NCBI RefSeq assembly: GCF_011634775.1
Contig: NZ_JAALXT010000005.1
Location: 248,001 to 312,000, forward strand
DNA length: 64,000 bases
Direction: 5' to 3'
DNA from: Thalassoroseus pseudoceratinae
GTDB lineage: Bacteria > Planctomycetota > Planctomycetia > Planctomycetales > Planctomycetaceae
Of this stretch, positions 35,101 to 42,780 are shown one piece after another. The translations under genes were made by a program, and so were the position numbers. Within the stretch, counting starts at the first letter, position 1. Each line of letters begins with the position of its first letter. The notes under the pieces were generated by a model. That model did not search any database. It was given only the letters and a program-made list of their open reading frames with translations, and was not told the origin of the DNA.

Positions 35101-37808
35101 TCCGCGACGTCTCCGGTGGTGTGCAGACCACCTCCGTTACCCGGACCGGCGCCAGTACCGGTTGCCGAGTTACCGGACAGTGTCATCGAAGTCAGATTGA
35201 CCGTAGCGGCTTCGACGATTTCGATTCCACCACCGGCTCGGGTGGCGGTGTTGTCGGTGATCATGACCGTGGTGATGTCGATCGTCGCCATGGCACCACC
35301 GATGGCGAGAATCCCACCGCCGGAACCGAAGTCGGCACCCGTTGCGGAGTTATTGGAAATCGTGATGCCGTTCGTGCTGCCGTCGAGGATCAGGTCGCCG
35401 CCGTCGCTGAAGATCCCGCCTCCACCTTGCAGGTCAGCATTGGAACTCGCATCCGGATCGGCGTTGCCGAAGGCGGTGTTCGAGTCGATCAGAATCGAGC
35501 TGTTGGTGTCATCGAGGGTGAGCGTTCCAGTGGCCGAGTTCCACAGACCACCCCCTTCGGCAGCGGAGTTGTATTGAATGGTTCCGCCGTCAATGGTGAC
35601 AACGCCATCACTAGTGATGTGCAAACCACCGCCGTTCCCGGCTCCGTTGGTCGCTGCGTCGCCAGCGATCCCGAGCGCGGTGTTTCCTTCGGATGACGTC
35701 ATGCCACCGAGGGTGACGTTCGTGAGAGTCACATCCGTGCCACCGGTGGTTTCGATCCCACCACCGGCTCGGTTCGCGGTGTTGCTACTGATGGTGGCAG
35801 TGTCGATGGACAACGTACCGGATGCATCGTTGAGAATCCCACCACCACTACCGGCATTACCATCGGCGGTGTTGTTAGTGATTTCAACAGCCGCCATCGT
35901 ACCGTCGATGATCAGCGTGCCGCCGGCGTTAAAGATCCCGCCGCCACCGTTGTCGGCACCTGCGCCGCTGGCGGTATTACTGTCGATGACCGTTCCGTTC
36001 TGGATGGTCATCGTCCCCGTGCCATTCCAGAGACCACCACCTTCGGAAGCCGCCACGTTGTTGTTGACGGTCCCGCCGTCGATGGTGACATCACCGGGGC
36101 CAGTCACGTGCAAGCCGCCACCGTTGCCAGGATTCGCGACCGGCGCTGTTCCGACGGGGGCCGAAATATCCACACCGGCGCTGTTGCCATCGAGGTTCAC
36201 GTTGGTCAGCAGGGTCGTGGTCATTGAACCGGAGTTATCTTCGATCCCCCCACCAGCTCGGTTGGCGACGTTGCCGGTAATCATCACGGCTGCCGCGGTT
36301 CCGTCGATAACCAAGGTCGCCCCGTCATCGACGAAGATCCCGCCACCACTCCCGGATGTTCCATCCGCGACGTTGTTGGAGATCGTAATGCCGTTGGTCG
36401 TCGGCGCGATCGTGAGCGTTGCGGTTCCCGCTTGTTGGAAGATCCCGCCACCACCTTGGTCGGCGTCAGGTCCACTCGCAACGTTGCTATCAATGAGAAT
36501 CGCAGCGAGTGTGTCATCGAGCGTCATCGTGCCGGTGCCGGAATTCCACAAGGCACCGCCTTCCTCACCGGCGGTGTTGTTCTGGAAGGTCCCACCGTTG
36601 ATGGTCACCGTGGCGTCACCGCTTTGGTGAATCGCCCCGCCGTTGACGTCGGCGTTGTTGCCGTCCGCTGGGGTCATACCGCCAAAGTCCACATCATTCA
36701 GGGTCAGAACGGCAACGGAACCACTGTTCTCGATCGCACCGCCGGCCCGTCCGGCGGAGTTGCCGGTGAAGGTGGTTGTGCCGCCCATCATCGCGTCGAT
36801 GGTCAGCACGCCTTCGTTGAGGATCGCCCCGCCGTCAGCGGCTTGATCGGTCATACCGTCGTCGTCGGAATCACCGGCGAGGTTGGTGGTGAAGGTGGAA
36901 TCCTCGATCGTCACCGGAGCGGCAGCCGCGTTGACGTTCAGAATCGCCCCACCACCGGAGCCAGCCGCTCCACCAATGGCGACGTTCGAATCGAAGGTGC
37001 TGCCGGTGATGTTGACCCCACCACCCGTGCTGCTCAAGGCGATCGCCCCACCGCCTTCACCCGCGGTGGAACCCTCGGCTTCGTTACCCATGAAAATACT
37101 GTCGACAACGTTCAATGTCGGCAATGCGGCATTCGAGCTGATATCGGCAATCGCACCGCCCGAGTTCGTTGCGGTGTTGTCGGTAAAGGTCACGGTATCG
37201 ACGGTGACCGTGCTTTCGACCAACGCACCGGTTTGAATGAAGAGAGCCCCGCCTAACCCGGCATTCCCACCAGTCAGCGTCAAGTTGGAGATTCCGACGT
37301 CGTTCGCCGATCCGCCTGCCAAGGCAACTCCGACCTGGAAGATGCCGGACATGCCATCGCCATCGATGGTGATGTTGTTCATCTCGCCATCGATCGTCAC
37401 GTCGTCACTGATATCCAGAGTACCCAGCATCAACGTAATCGTGCCACCCGCGAGGCTGGGATCGAAGACGATCGTGTCGCCATCGAGTTCGCCTTGATCG
37501 TCACCCACTCCAGCACCACCGGCACCGGCAACAGTTTCATTCGCCAAGCGAATCGCTTCACGAAGGGACAGGTCGTTTTCACCACCGGCACCGTCGACAT
37601 CAGTGGCGGCTCCCATCCCAAAATCGTCTTCATCATCCAGTGTTGTCACGACGAATTGCGTGAGCAGCGTGCGGTCTTCGAGGGTTTCTGACGATGCGGG
37701 AAGAACGGAGGTCCGTTTGGCCAAGTGACGGCGGGAATGACGTGCCCGTCGGTTCCAAGGCAAGCGAGCGTTGTTGCGTAGGTCGGTGAGCCAGTCGAAA
37801 GTTAACAT
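29169..37808 (-). CDS. Giant beta-helix surface or secreted protein with choice-of-anchor Q domain and FG-GAP-like repeats
   Basis: A 2879-residue extracellular protein. The N-terminus is basic and has the planctomycete LEDRTLL motif (43-49); a CSLREA-type block follows (DLSLREAIRLAN, 79-90). About eleven units of roughly 150 residues come next, each with PGNGGGLH, ASEGGGLWN, NGGGGIFN, SGSGGGIF and NRAGGGIE signatures, the pattern of right-handed parallel beta-helices of the polymorphic outer-membrane protein type. A non-repeat globular domain interrupts the helix at about 1755-1975 (DQFRDDLG, GRRQINWDA, ARGVEFTTPGTDFQLSA, GFGAVFSDVDVDD). A choice-of-anchor Q stretch (DPTLANNGGLTETHALVMDS, RILNGIVDIGALE) precedes six FG-GAP-like blades (INGNDF...LFFWNPVTGKNRLV) from about 2535 to the end. 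Its role is likely adhesion or surface structure. No PEP-CTERM tail is seen. Confidence 0.93.
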   Translation of the reverse strand: MLTFDWLTDLRNNARLPWNRRARHSRRHLAKRTSVLPASSETLEDRTLLTQFVVTTLDDEDDFGMGAATDVDGAGGENDLSLREAIRLANETVAGAGGAGVGDDQGELDGDTIVFDPSLAGGTITLMLGTLDISDDVTIDGEMNNITIDGDGMSGIFQVGVALAGGSANDVGISNLTLTGGNAGLGGALFIQTGALVESTVTVDTVTFTDNTATNSGGAIADISSNAALPTLNVVDSIFMGNEAEGSTAGEGGGAIALSSTGGGVNITGSTFDSNVAIGGAAGSGGGAILNVNAAAAPVTIEDSTFTTNLAGDSDDDGMTDQAADGGAILNEGVLTIDAMMGGTTTFTGNSAGRAGGAIENSGSVAVLTLNDVDFGGMTPADGNNADVNGGAIHQSGDATVTINGGTFQNNTAGEEGGALWNSGTGTMTLDDTLAAILIDSNVASGPDADQGGGGIFQQAGTATLTIAPTTNGITISNNVADGTSGSGGGIFVDDGATLVIDGTAAAVMITGNVANRAGGGIEDNSGSMTTTLLTNVNLDGNSAGVDISAPVGTAPVANPGNGGGLHVTGPGDVTIDGGTVNNNVAASEGGGLWNGTGTMTIQNGTVIDSNTASGAGADNGGGGIFNAGGTLIIDGTMAAVEITNNTADGNAGSGGGILNDASGTLSIDTATISSNTANRAGGGIETTGGTDVTLTNVTLGGMTSSEGNTALGIAGDAATNGAGNGGGLHITSDGVVTIDGGTIQYNSAAEGGGLWNSATGTLTLDDTNSSILIDSNTAFGNADPDASSNADLQGGGGIFSDGGDLILDGSTNGITISNNSATGADFGSGGGILAIGGAMATIDITTVMITDNTATRAGGGIEIVEAATVNLTSMTLSGNSATGTGAGPGNGGGLHTTGDVADLTVDDSLVQDNAAASEGGGLWFSSGTIATVQNGTDVLENTASGDDATNGGGGIFNAGGSLTIDGSMTTVTIADNAADGTSGSGGGIFNDAMGTLTINDASITGNVANRAGGGIEATAGTMTMLTDVALDGNSAGVDIMNMAGSTPVAAPGNGGGLHISGDGDVTVDGGTVSNNVAASEGGGLWNGLGEMTIQNGTVIDSNVASGAAADNGGGGVFNAGGTVTITGAATMITNNAADGASGSGGGILNDAMGTLSVTDAEISGNVANRAGGGIEVTASTTTTLTGVTLDGNSAGVDIMNMVGTTPVAAPGNGGGLHVSGDGDVTIDGGTVSGNVAASEGGGLWNGSGEMMIQNATVIDSNVASGDDATNGGGGVFNAGGEVTIINSTISNNAADGTSGSGGGIFNDAMGTLTVIGGFISDNVANRAGGGIETTAGTTTTLSNVTIGGNSAGVDIMAPVGTTPVAAPGNGGGLHVTGDGNVNVTGGIFQNNVAALEGGGLWNGSGTMTVNGTVVLQNIASGDAADDGGGGIFNNGGTLDIDNATISQNEADGTLGSGGGILSLGGTVTIDNTSITSNSANRAGGGIEMNGGTATISGAGTQISGNDVNGGGTTAIAPNPGNGGGLHITGDAMVTIDSGTVSNNEAAAEGGGLWNSSTGTLIVQNGTIIDGNLASGNADGSTDTADLQGGGGIFNDGGTLIINGTASTVSITNNLANGASGMGLTAGSGGGILSIGGSVTIAGASIDANEAIRAGGGIEVVAGLVNIVDSDLTNNDVSVAGGSISVAAPGNGGGLHVTSDATVNVIGGTVDGNTAESEGGGLWNSSTGTLTVGGDVTTGNVATTREATGADAAAITATVDQFRDDLGTLNSNTPGSQSPGRRQINWDAAPDSVSAPNSFPGDFFNANFSPRARGVEFTTPGTDFQLSATAASGEGVNFSNINSNYATDFSTFSAERLFTPIGSNVVLVNFFVPGTDIPAAVTGFGAVFSDVDVDDSTMIEFLDVDDNVLATQMVLATAGDGSLSFTGLTFDAPVVASVRITSGNGNLAMGNDDITQGGTDDLVVMDDFIFGEPVPISVMSMATTISNNIASGDDATNGGGGIFNDGGTLTITGGTISGNIADGTSGSGGGIFSVDGTVTISNTEISGNEAVRAGGGIEIVTGTVTLTDVTLDGNDASDDDLTGNGLLSNPGNGGGLHITGDGDMGMTTPTTVTISGGSVSDNTAGSEGGGLWNNVGATLIVQNGTAIEGNIASGDAADEGGGGIFNNGGTLQVDGATIQFNVADGTAGSGGGILTTDGSVTIDNTTISLNGANRAGGGIEAIAGTVALTNVQLISNDVDGTATFGTPNPGNGGGLHAASADVTITGSNVLNNLAAEDGGGLWIGTGTLTVDTTTVDANEAGAEGGGAYNQNGTLTVTNSLFTANFAVDSGGAIQNGGAASAATTSISNSTISGNDSDGNGGGITNDENSTLTITNATIVLNTADSEDDATGAGGGIFTDATSTTTLNNTILAGNTTGGGVDSDFDGMGAADASSANNLLGDAGTSGIMDATNGNIVGITGGLATVLDPTLANNGGLTETHALVMDSPAVNAGSNSLVDASVDQRGTGFPRILNGIVDIGALESVFGDPGALLDDFDNDFVDPLAINGPYTQVVAGDFDGVQLVTGGDGNDDLFFWDPVSGENRIVLRDGTIITNPVDPSAINGNDFANLVSGAFDGDPNDDLFFWDPASGKNRLVHLDVDKMTMPITITGVVEDSVVPDAAINGNDFTELVAGDLDEGDADDLFFWNPVTGRNRLVHLTAVTPAADTEVSNIQTNVVDVTAINGNDFEDVVLGDFDNTGSNELFFTNLTTGRNRLVSFDATTPGVTSAQDTVLTNVIDVTALNGNDFSEIVIADVNGDDIVDVFARDFASGKNRLFTNDGDGSSYTLTDSPVAVGVINGDFPVLTPVTIETASSAITDGLFFWNPVTGKNRIVSTDFVV

Positions 37809-38186
37809 GCAGCTTCCTTATCTACAGGAGATGGATCCCACCGATTGGCAGGAATTCAGGGGCATGGTTTCGTGTCACAATCCGAAAGAGTCTCGGATCA
37901 GCATCCGTTCAGAACTATTGATCGCGTTGAACTGTTTGATCAGAAATACCGGGAATGGTTGGCAATTCAACAACGGCAGTTTACCGGTTCAGTAAACTGT
38001 CCACCACCACATAATCCGCAGAACCCAAAAAATCCCTATATTCGCCTTTTCCACCAAAACACCGACACCCGCTAGTTGTTCTTCGCGAAATCGACGAATA
38101 TCAAAAAATCTTGTACATCCGCTATATGGTGATCACCAGATGTAGCGAATGCGGATCCGGATTCGGGAAATTTCAACCAGTTCAGG
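37809..38186. other. Intergenic region ahead of the giant gene
   Basis: 378 bases between the start of the giant gene and the end of the DUF983 gene, both on the minus strand. I see no gene. It holds a 7-bp stem-loop (CAGTTTA 37977-37983 / TAAACTG 37993-37999) and a perfect 12-bp palindrome TGGTGATCACCA at 38127-38138. The latter lies about 320 bases upstream of the giant gene start and may be an operator. Confidence 0.45.
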
Positions 38187-38615
38187 CTAGATTTCGTCGG
38201 CGCGAGATTCAGAGACTGGCTGAGTGTCTGGTGTCGACACGGTCTCGCCGTCGCTGGGGTCAAAGACGATATCCATTCCGAGCCACAATGCGCGGGCATG
38301 CCGGAAGAAGAGTAGGGGAAAGCCAAAACAGAAAAGCAGAAGTGGCCAAAGCAACTCGCGTCCCGGTATGCCCCAACCAAACCGGAGAGTGACAAAAGAA
38401 ATCGTAGTGATCAACGCGGTGAAGGCGTAATTCACGTACGTGGAGCCCAGAAAATATCCGGGCGCGCGTTCAAACTTCAAACCGCAATTCGAGCAGTTTT
38501 CGTGCATCCGAAACCAGCCCGCGAACAACTTCCCTTCACCGCAACGTGGACAACGCAACCGCAGCGCACGGGAAAGAGACTCGCCAACCGACACCTTCGA
38601 CGGAGACGTATTCAT
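38187..38615 (-). CDS. DUF983 membrane protein with two zinc-binding CxxC pairs
   Basis: A 142-residue inner-membrane protein of the DUF983 family. It starts with two treble-clef-like pairs, LRCPRCGEGKLF (Cys22, Cys25) and CSNCGLKFER (Cys41, Cys44), then FLGSTYVNYAFTALITT and two membrane helices. DUF983 genes often lie near cytochrome oxidase or respiratory genes in other bacteria. Its ATG at 38615 overlaps the stop of the upstream cytochrome gene by one base (TAATG), which suggests coupled translation. The longer frame to 38660 would overlap that gene and is rejected. Confidence 0.88.
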   Translation of the reverse strand: MNTSPSKVSVGESLSRALRLRCPRCGEGKLFAGWFRMHENCSNCGLKFERAPGYFLGSTYVNYAFTALITTISFVTLRFGWGIPGRELLWPLLLFCFGFPLLFFRHARALWLGMDIVFDPSDGETVSTPDTQPVSESRADEI

Positions 38616-39094
38616 TATGGTTTCAGCTTCGGTTTGCCATGATGAAAACCATCGTGACACTGATTACATTGCCCGATCATCGCTTCATAGGCCGTGCGAG
38701 CGGCGGCGTAATCTTTCTTCTTGGCGGCAGCGAACAATTCTCCACCATGTTTGCGAACGGCGACCGAGTGCTCCCGCCAGCTTTTGACGTCATCACTCTT
38801 GTACGGTTTGTGCATTAACAGCAAATTGCCACCCTCGGCGAGCACCAACGAGTGGGCTTTGATCGCCTTCCAACCGGTGTTGTTCTCCGGTTCACTGGCC
38901 ATCTCACTTCGCAACTCTTTGTATGCCGGTTCGAAGTAGTACTCCATGAACTCGTGCATGTTTGACTCGACCGGTTCACCGTGAGCTGCTGAGTGCTCGT
39001 GTGAAGCCTGAGGTTCGGCAGACGCGAAAGTGCCCGCGAACGCGAAACCACAAACCGCCAATCCAAGCAACCATTTCGAATCGATCTTTGGCAT
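38615..39094 (-). CDS. Cytochrome c'-like monoheme protein
   Basis: The ATG at 39094 gives a signal peptide (LLGLAVCGFAFAGTFASAEP) and a mature domain of about 130 residues. It is mostly helical (EFMEYYFEPAYKELRSEMA, WKAIKAHSLVLAEGGNLLLM, YAAARTAYEAMIGQC) and ends with the heme-attachment motif CNQCH (143-147) near the C-terminus. Four helices with a C-terminal CxxCH are the layout of cytochrome c'/c-556 proteins. It should carry one covalent heme in the periplasm and act in electron transfer or small-ligand binding. It is translationally linked to the DUF983 gene. Confidence 0.88.
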   Translation of the reverse strand: MPKIDSKWLLGLAVCGFAFAGTFASAEPQASHEHSAAHGEPVESNMHEFMEYYFEPAYKELRSEMASEPENNTGWKAIKAHSLVLAEGGNLLLMHKPYKSDDVKSWREHSVAVRKHGGELFAAAKKKDYAAARTAYEAMIGQCNQCHDGFHHGKPKLKP

Positions 39095-39363
39095 TATTGC
39101 TCCCTCGAGCTGCAGAAGTTGCATTTGCTTTATCTTTACCAGGATTACCATTCCCCCGTCGGATTTTCCACTCCGCACATGGAATCTCACAAGATTCCCC
39201 CCAGGCGACATGCGATCCCTGTGGGAAAGGCTTCGCAGAGTCCGGTCAGGCTGGAACTCTACTCGACCGCCTTCTACGATGTCGTTTCGGAGTTTCCAAC
39301 ATCATCGCGAACCAGTTTGCTTTTTGGATTGGTTCGTTTTCAACCGTCAACCCGCGACCACCC

Positions 39364-40182
39364 ATGCCCACGCCCAAAGTTTGTGTTCTCCGCGCCCCTG
39401 GCACCAATTGCGACCTGGAAACGGCCTTTGCATTCGAAATGTGGGGAGCGAACGCCGAGCGGGTGCACCTGTTTCGGATCTTAGAGAAACCGGAAACCCT
39501 GCTGGATTACCAAATTCTTTGTCTCCCTGGTGGATTCAGCTACGGAGATGATGTCGGGGCGGGTGTGGTGTTTTCGCGAAAACTGCGGAATCCGCTTTCC
39601 GACGTCTTCGGGCGGTTCCTGTCGGAAGACCGATTGGTTCTTGGGATTTGCAACGGATTTCAAGTGCTGCTCAAGAGCGGAATTCTTCCGAACGGCTCGG
39701 AAACATGGCCGCCCCCCGCGACCGCACCAGCCACACTGACTTGGAACGAGAACGGTCGCTACACCGCACTTTGGGTCCGCTTGCGGGTTGCGGCGGAGTC
39801 CAACGTTTTTCTGCGAGGCATCGAGGATATCGAATTACCGATCGCCCACGCCGAAGGCCGATTCGTCACCCACAACGACAACGACGCCGCTTGGGTCGAG
39901 AAGCATATCGCGTTGACCTATCACGATGCGAACGCAGAAAGTTCAAGTCCATCGAGATCCGCTCCAGCAGTTTTACCGTTCCCCCAGAATCCAAACGGAT
40001 CGATGGCGAACATCGCTGGTTTGAGTGATTCCACGGGACGAATTTTAGGTCTGATGCCTCACCCAGAGCGTTTCATTCACAAAACTCAACATCCCAATTG
40101 GACCCGTCAGGCAAACGGAGCCAACGAAGAACACGGAGCCGGAGCCCAAATCTTTCGTAACGCCGTCGAATATTTTCAGTGA
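39364..40182 (+). CDS. purQ: Phosphoribosylformylglycinamidine synthase, glutaminase subunit
   Basis: PurQ supplies ammonia from glutamine to PurL in the fourth step of de novo purine synthesis. The 272-residue protein starts MPTPKVCVLRAPGTNCDLE and has the class I amidotransferase motifs LCLPGGFSYGDDVGAG (53-68), the nucleophile elbow LGICNGFQ with Cys96, and a C-terminal GLMPHPERF with the His-x-Glu of the triad. It is longer than Bacillus PurQ (about 227) because of extra loops (NENGRYTALWVRL, NAESSSPSRSAP). The ATG at 39364 is chosen since the upstream frame to 38962 is antisense to the cytochrome gene. No purL or purS lies nearby. Confidence 0.95.
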   Translation: MPTPKVCVLRAPGTNCDLETAFAFEMWGANAERVHLFRILEKPETLLDYQILCLPGGFSYGDDVGAGVVFSRKLRNPLSDVFGRFLSEDRLVLGICNGFQVLLKSGILPNGSETWPPPATAPATLTWNENGRYTALWVRLRVAAESNVFLRGIEDIELPIAHAEGRFVTHNDNDAAWVEKHIALTYHDANAESSSPSRSAPAVLPFPQNPNGSMANIAGLSDSTGRILGLMPHPERFIHKTQHPNWTRQANGANEEHGAGAQIFRNAVEYFQ

Positions 40183-40191
40183 TTTCTTGCG

Positions 40192-40228
40192 GGAATTCGT
40201 CAATAATCGCGACTAGCCGACGAATTCC
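40192..40228 (+). terminator. Stem-loop after purQ
   Basis: A perfect 10-bp stem (GGAATTCGTC 40192-40201, GACGAATTCC 40219-40228) with a 17-base loop lies ten bases after the purQ stop. There is no T run, so termination is only possible. Confidence 0.4.
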
Positions 40229-40279
40229 TCGCAATGGCCGAGATCCCATCTCTTCTCAATTCTGAAAGCGAACCACACG

Positions 40280-41224
40280 ATGAAACGACTGATTTGCGGC
40301 GGACTGCTGACGTGTTTTCTCGGTGCGATGCAGGTCGTTCAGGCGGCCGATCCGGTGCAGCTTCGGTACAAGTTCACTCCTGGCGAAGTCAACACGTACC
40401 AAACAACCAACAAGACCAAGCAAGAAGTTTCGGTAGCCGGGCAGGAAATTAGCAACACCGTCGATATGACGATCACCGCGACCCGTGGGGTCGAACGCAA
40501 AACGGAAGATGGGCTTTTCCGCGTCAAATCGACCAACAAACGCATCCGAGTTCAAGGCGATTTCGGTCCCGCCGGCAAATACAAGTTCGACTCCGAAGCG
40601 TTGGAACCGGAAACCGGTTCGATTCTCTCGGATTCGCTCAATCCGGTGTTCGCTAGCCTTGGTAGCGTTGAAGTCAGTTTCACCGTATCCGATCAAGGGG
40701 AAGTTCGCGACGTCTCCGGTTATGAAGAAGCCTTGGCAGGAATCGTCAAAGACGGACCAGCCGCCGCGGCATTCAGTGGCGGTGGTTCCAACGAAGCCTT
40801 CAAGTCCAGCCTGTCCGACACACTTCCACGTTTGCCGGAAGAGGCTGTCAAAGTTGGTGACAGCTGGGAGTTGCCTTACGATCTTACACTGAAAGGCTTG
40901 GGAAAGTTCAAAGGCACGCGGACTTACACACTTGACGAAGTAGCCGAAAAGGATGGGCGCCAAATCGCTACCATTTCGATGGATTTGGAACTGGAAGGCA
41001 CGATCGAGCTCAAACAAGGACCGGCGAAAGTCACGGGCACATTCGAGGTTTCCGATTCGGATGCGAAATACCATTTCGATTTGGAATCCGGTCGCATCGC
41101 CTCTTCGGAATTGAAGTTCACGATCGACGGAAAATTGAACACAGACATCAACAACCAAACCATCATGACGGAATTATCGCAAGAACAAACCACGACGACG
41201 AAGCTGATGGAAAAAGCCGAATAA
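40280..41224 (+). CDS. Secreted DUF6263-like protein
   Basis: A 314-residue exported protein with signal peptide (LICGGLLTCFLGAMQVVQAAD). The body is a beta-rich domain repeated twice in outline: VQLRYKFTPGEVNTYQTTNKTKQEV and, later, FKGTRTYTLDEVAEKDGRQIATI. Charged linkers and SDLELEGTIELKQG-type strands fit the DUF6263 family, known from planctomycetes and related phyla with no function established. It lies downstream of purQ on the same strand, 97 bases away, and has its own strong terminator, so it is probably a monocistronic gene. Confidence 0.75.
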   Translation: MKRLICGGLLTCFLGAMQVVQAADPVQLRYKFTPGEVNTYQTTNKTKQEVSVAGQEISNTVDMTITATRGVERKTEDGLFRVKSTNKRIRVQGDFGPAGKYKFDSEALEPETGSILSDSLNPVFASLGSVEVSFTVSDQGEVRDVSGYEEALAGIVKDGPAAAAFSGGGSNEAFKSSLSDTLPRLPEEAVKVGDSWELPYDLTLKGLGKFKGTRTYTLDEVAEKDGRQIATISMDLELEGTIELKQGPAKVTGTFEVSDSDAKYHFDLESGRIASSELKFTIDGKLNTDINNQTIMTELSQEQTTTTKLMEKAE

Positions 41225-41257
41225 GCAGCGGATCCTTTGACCGTTTTGAAAATCCAC

Positions 41258-41291
41258 ACCCGGAACGTCATGATAGGCGTTCCGGGTTTTT
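41258..41291 (+). terminator. Rho-independent terminator
   Basis: Perfect 10-bp stem ACCCGGAACG (41258-41267) / CGTTCCGGGT (41278-41287), ten-base loop, then TTTT. It follows the DUF6263-like gene by 33 bases and ends 30 bases ahead of the next sulfatase start. Confidence 0.9.
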
Positions 41292-41320
41292 CGTTGCCTG
41301 AAACTGAAAGTGGATTCCCC

Positions 41321-42691
41321 ATGCATGCGCTCGGTTCGTTGGTTAGCACTTTGCTGGTGGTGTGTTGGTCGACTTTCGCATTCGCGGCCGATACCAAGTC
41401 GTCGCCAAATTTCGTCATTGTGCTCGCGGATGACATGACCTACACCGATCTCGGATGTTTCGGCAACTCAGATGTCCACACGCCGAACTTGGATCGGCTC
41501 GCGTCGGAGGGCATGAAGCTCACACGGTGTTTCTCTCCCGCGCCGATGTGCGCTCCAACTCGCTCAGCGCTTTACACGGGTTTATTCCCGGTCCGCAATG
41601 GAGCCCACCCGAATCACAGCCGTGTCCGCGACGGTGTTCGTAGCTTGCCTCATTTTTTGAAGCCGTTGGGTTATCGAGTCGCGTTGGCTGGCAAACGTCA
41701 CATCAAGCCGATGAAGTCCTTTCCGTTTGAATACCTTGGCAAAGGCAAGCAACTTGACTTCCCGGCTATTCGCGAATTCGTGAAACGCGATTCTTCGCAA
41801 CCGTTTTGTTTGGTTGTCACGTCGAATCACCCGCACGAACCGTGGTCGAACGGAGACCCTGCCCAGTACGACGCCGATGAATTGACCGTCCCACCGTATC
41901 TCGTCGACACCCCTGCCACACGCGACGCCCTAACGAAGTACTACGCCGAGATCACCGCGTTCGATCAACAGGTCAAACGGGTCTTGAACATCTTGGAACA
42001 AACTGGCAATACGAAGTCCACGTTGGTGAGCGTCTTCACGGAGCAGGGGTCGAGTTTCCCACACTGCAAATGGACCTGCTATGACACCGGCTTGCAAGCC
42101 GCCGGAATCGTACGTTGGCCGGGAGTTGTGAAACCCAATTCTGAATCGTCCGCGTTGGTGCAGTACGTGGATATCCCTCCCACGTTGATTGCTGCCGCCG
42201 GTGGCGATCCGTCCGAATTTGACTTCGATGGCACTAACTTTCTGCCGGTCCTCAAAGGGGACCGTTCAACGCACCGGGAGTACGTGTATGGCGTGCAAAC
42301 ATCGAAAGGCATTATCGCCGGTCCCGACGCCTACGGAATTCGATCCGTTCGCGATACACGGTACAAACTCATTTGGAACATCAACCACGACAACAAATTT
42401 CAGAACATCATCACGGATCGACATCCCGTATTTCAGGAATGGAAACGTCAAGCGGACGACGACAACCAATTCGCCTTGGAACGAGTTTCCAACTATCAGA
42501 AACGTCCGGAGTTCGAGTTCTACGATTTAGAAACCGATCCGTTTGAATTGAAGAACCTCGCCGATGCAAGCGAGTACCAAGCCGAAAAAGAGCGTTTGCA
42601 TCGGCAACTCGACCAATGGATGAAACAACAAGGCGATACCGGCAACGAAACCGAATTAGACGCGCTCAATCGACAAGGGCGGAAAAAATAA
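41321..42691 (+). CDS. Sulfatase (heparan N-sulfatase-like)
   Basis: The ATG at 41321 (456 residues) gives a signal peptide ending STFAFA-AD; the TTG frame start at 41237 would lie inside the terminator and is unlikely. Family motifs: NFVIVLADDMTYTDLG, CAPTRSALYTG with Cys77 for formylglycine, LVSVFTEQGSSFPH in the second metal-binding region, and FYDLETDPFELKNL at the C-terminus. The central motif has Glu-Gln where many paralogues have Asp-His (TSDHG), as in N-sulfoglucosamine sulfohydrolase relatives. Predicted to act on sulfated sugars outside the cytoplasm. It starts right after a terminator, so it needs its own promoter. Confidence 0.92.
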   Translation: MHALGSLVSTLLVVCWSTFAFAADTKSSPNFVIVLADDMTYTDLGCFGNSDVHTPNLDRLASEGMKLTRCFSPAPMCAPTRSALYTGLFPVRNGAHPNHSRVRDGVRSLPHFLKPLGYRVALAGKRHIKPMKSFPFEYLGKGKQLDFPAIREFVKRDSSQPFCLVVTSNHPHEPWSNGDPAQYDADELTVPPYLVDTPATRDALTKYYAEITAFDQQVKRVLNILEQTGNTKSTLVSVFTEQGSSFPHCKWTCYDTGLQAAGIVRWPGVVKPNSESSALVQYVDIPPTLIAAAGGDPSEFDFDGTNFLPVLKGDRSTHREYVYGVQTSKGIIAGPDAYGIRSVRDTRYKLIWNINHDNKFQNIITDRHPVFQEWKRQADDDNQFALERVSNYQKRPEFEFYDLETDPFELKNLADASEYQAEKERLHRQLDQWMKQQGDTGNETELDALNRQGRKK

Positions 42692-42780
42692 GAACCAGTG
42701 GCCGCAACTCAGACATCGAGTTTCAACCGCATGGCGCAAGAAGACCGCCCGAACCCTCAATGGAAAATTAGGAACCCTAC

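Noticed and set aside
29670-37497. Long plus-strand frames antisense to the giant gene (29670-31457, 31408-32277, 33325-35010, 35578-36630, 36432-37256)
   Set aside because: They are proline-, valine- and serine-rich shadows of the Gly/Thr/Asn codon pattern of the repeats; the minus-strand frame has clear domains, and the antisense frames do not.
29169-37808. CRISPR-like or tandem-repeat array reading
   Set aside because: The repeats lie in a single continuous coding frame of about 450 bases per unit, with no spacer-repeat pattern and no cas genes.
38962-39363. Upstream extension of purQ to 38962
   Set aside because: It would be antisense to the cytochrome gene and adds residues unlike PurQ; the ATG at 39364 begins with the conserved CVLRAPGTN block.
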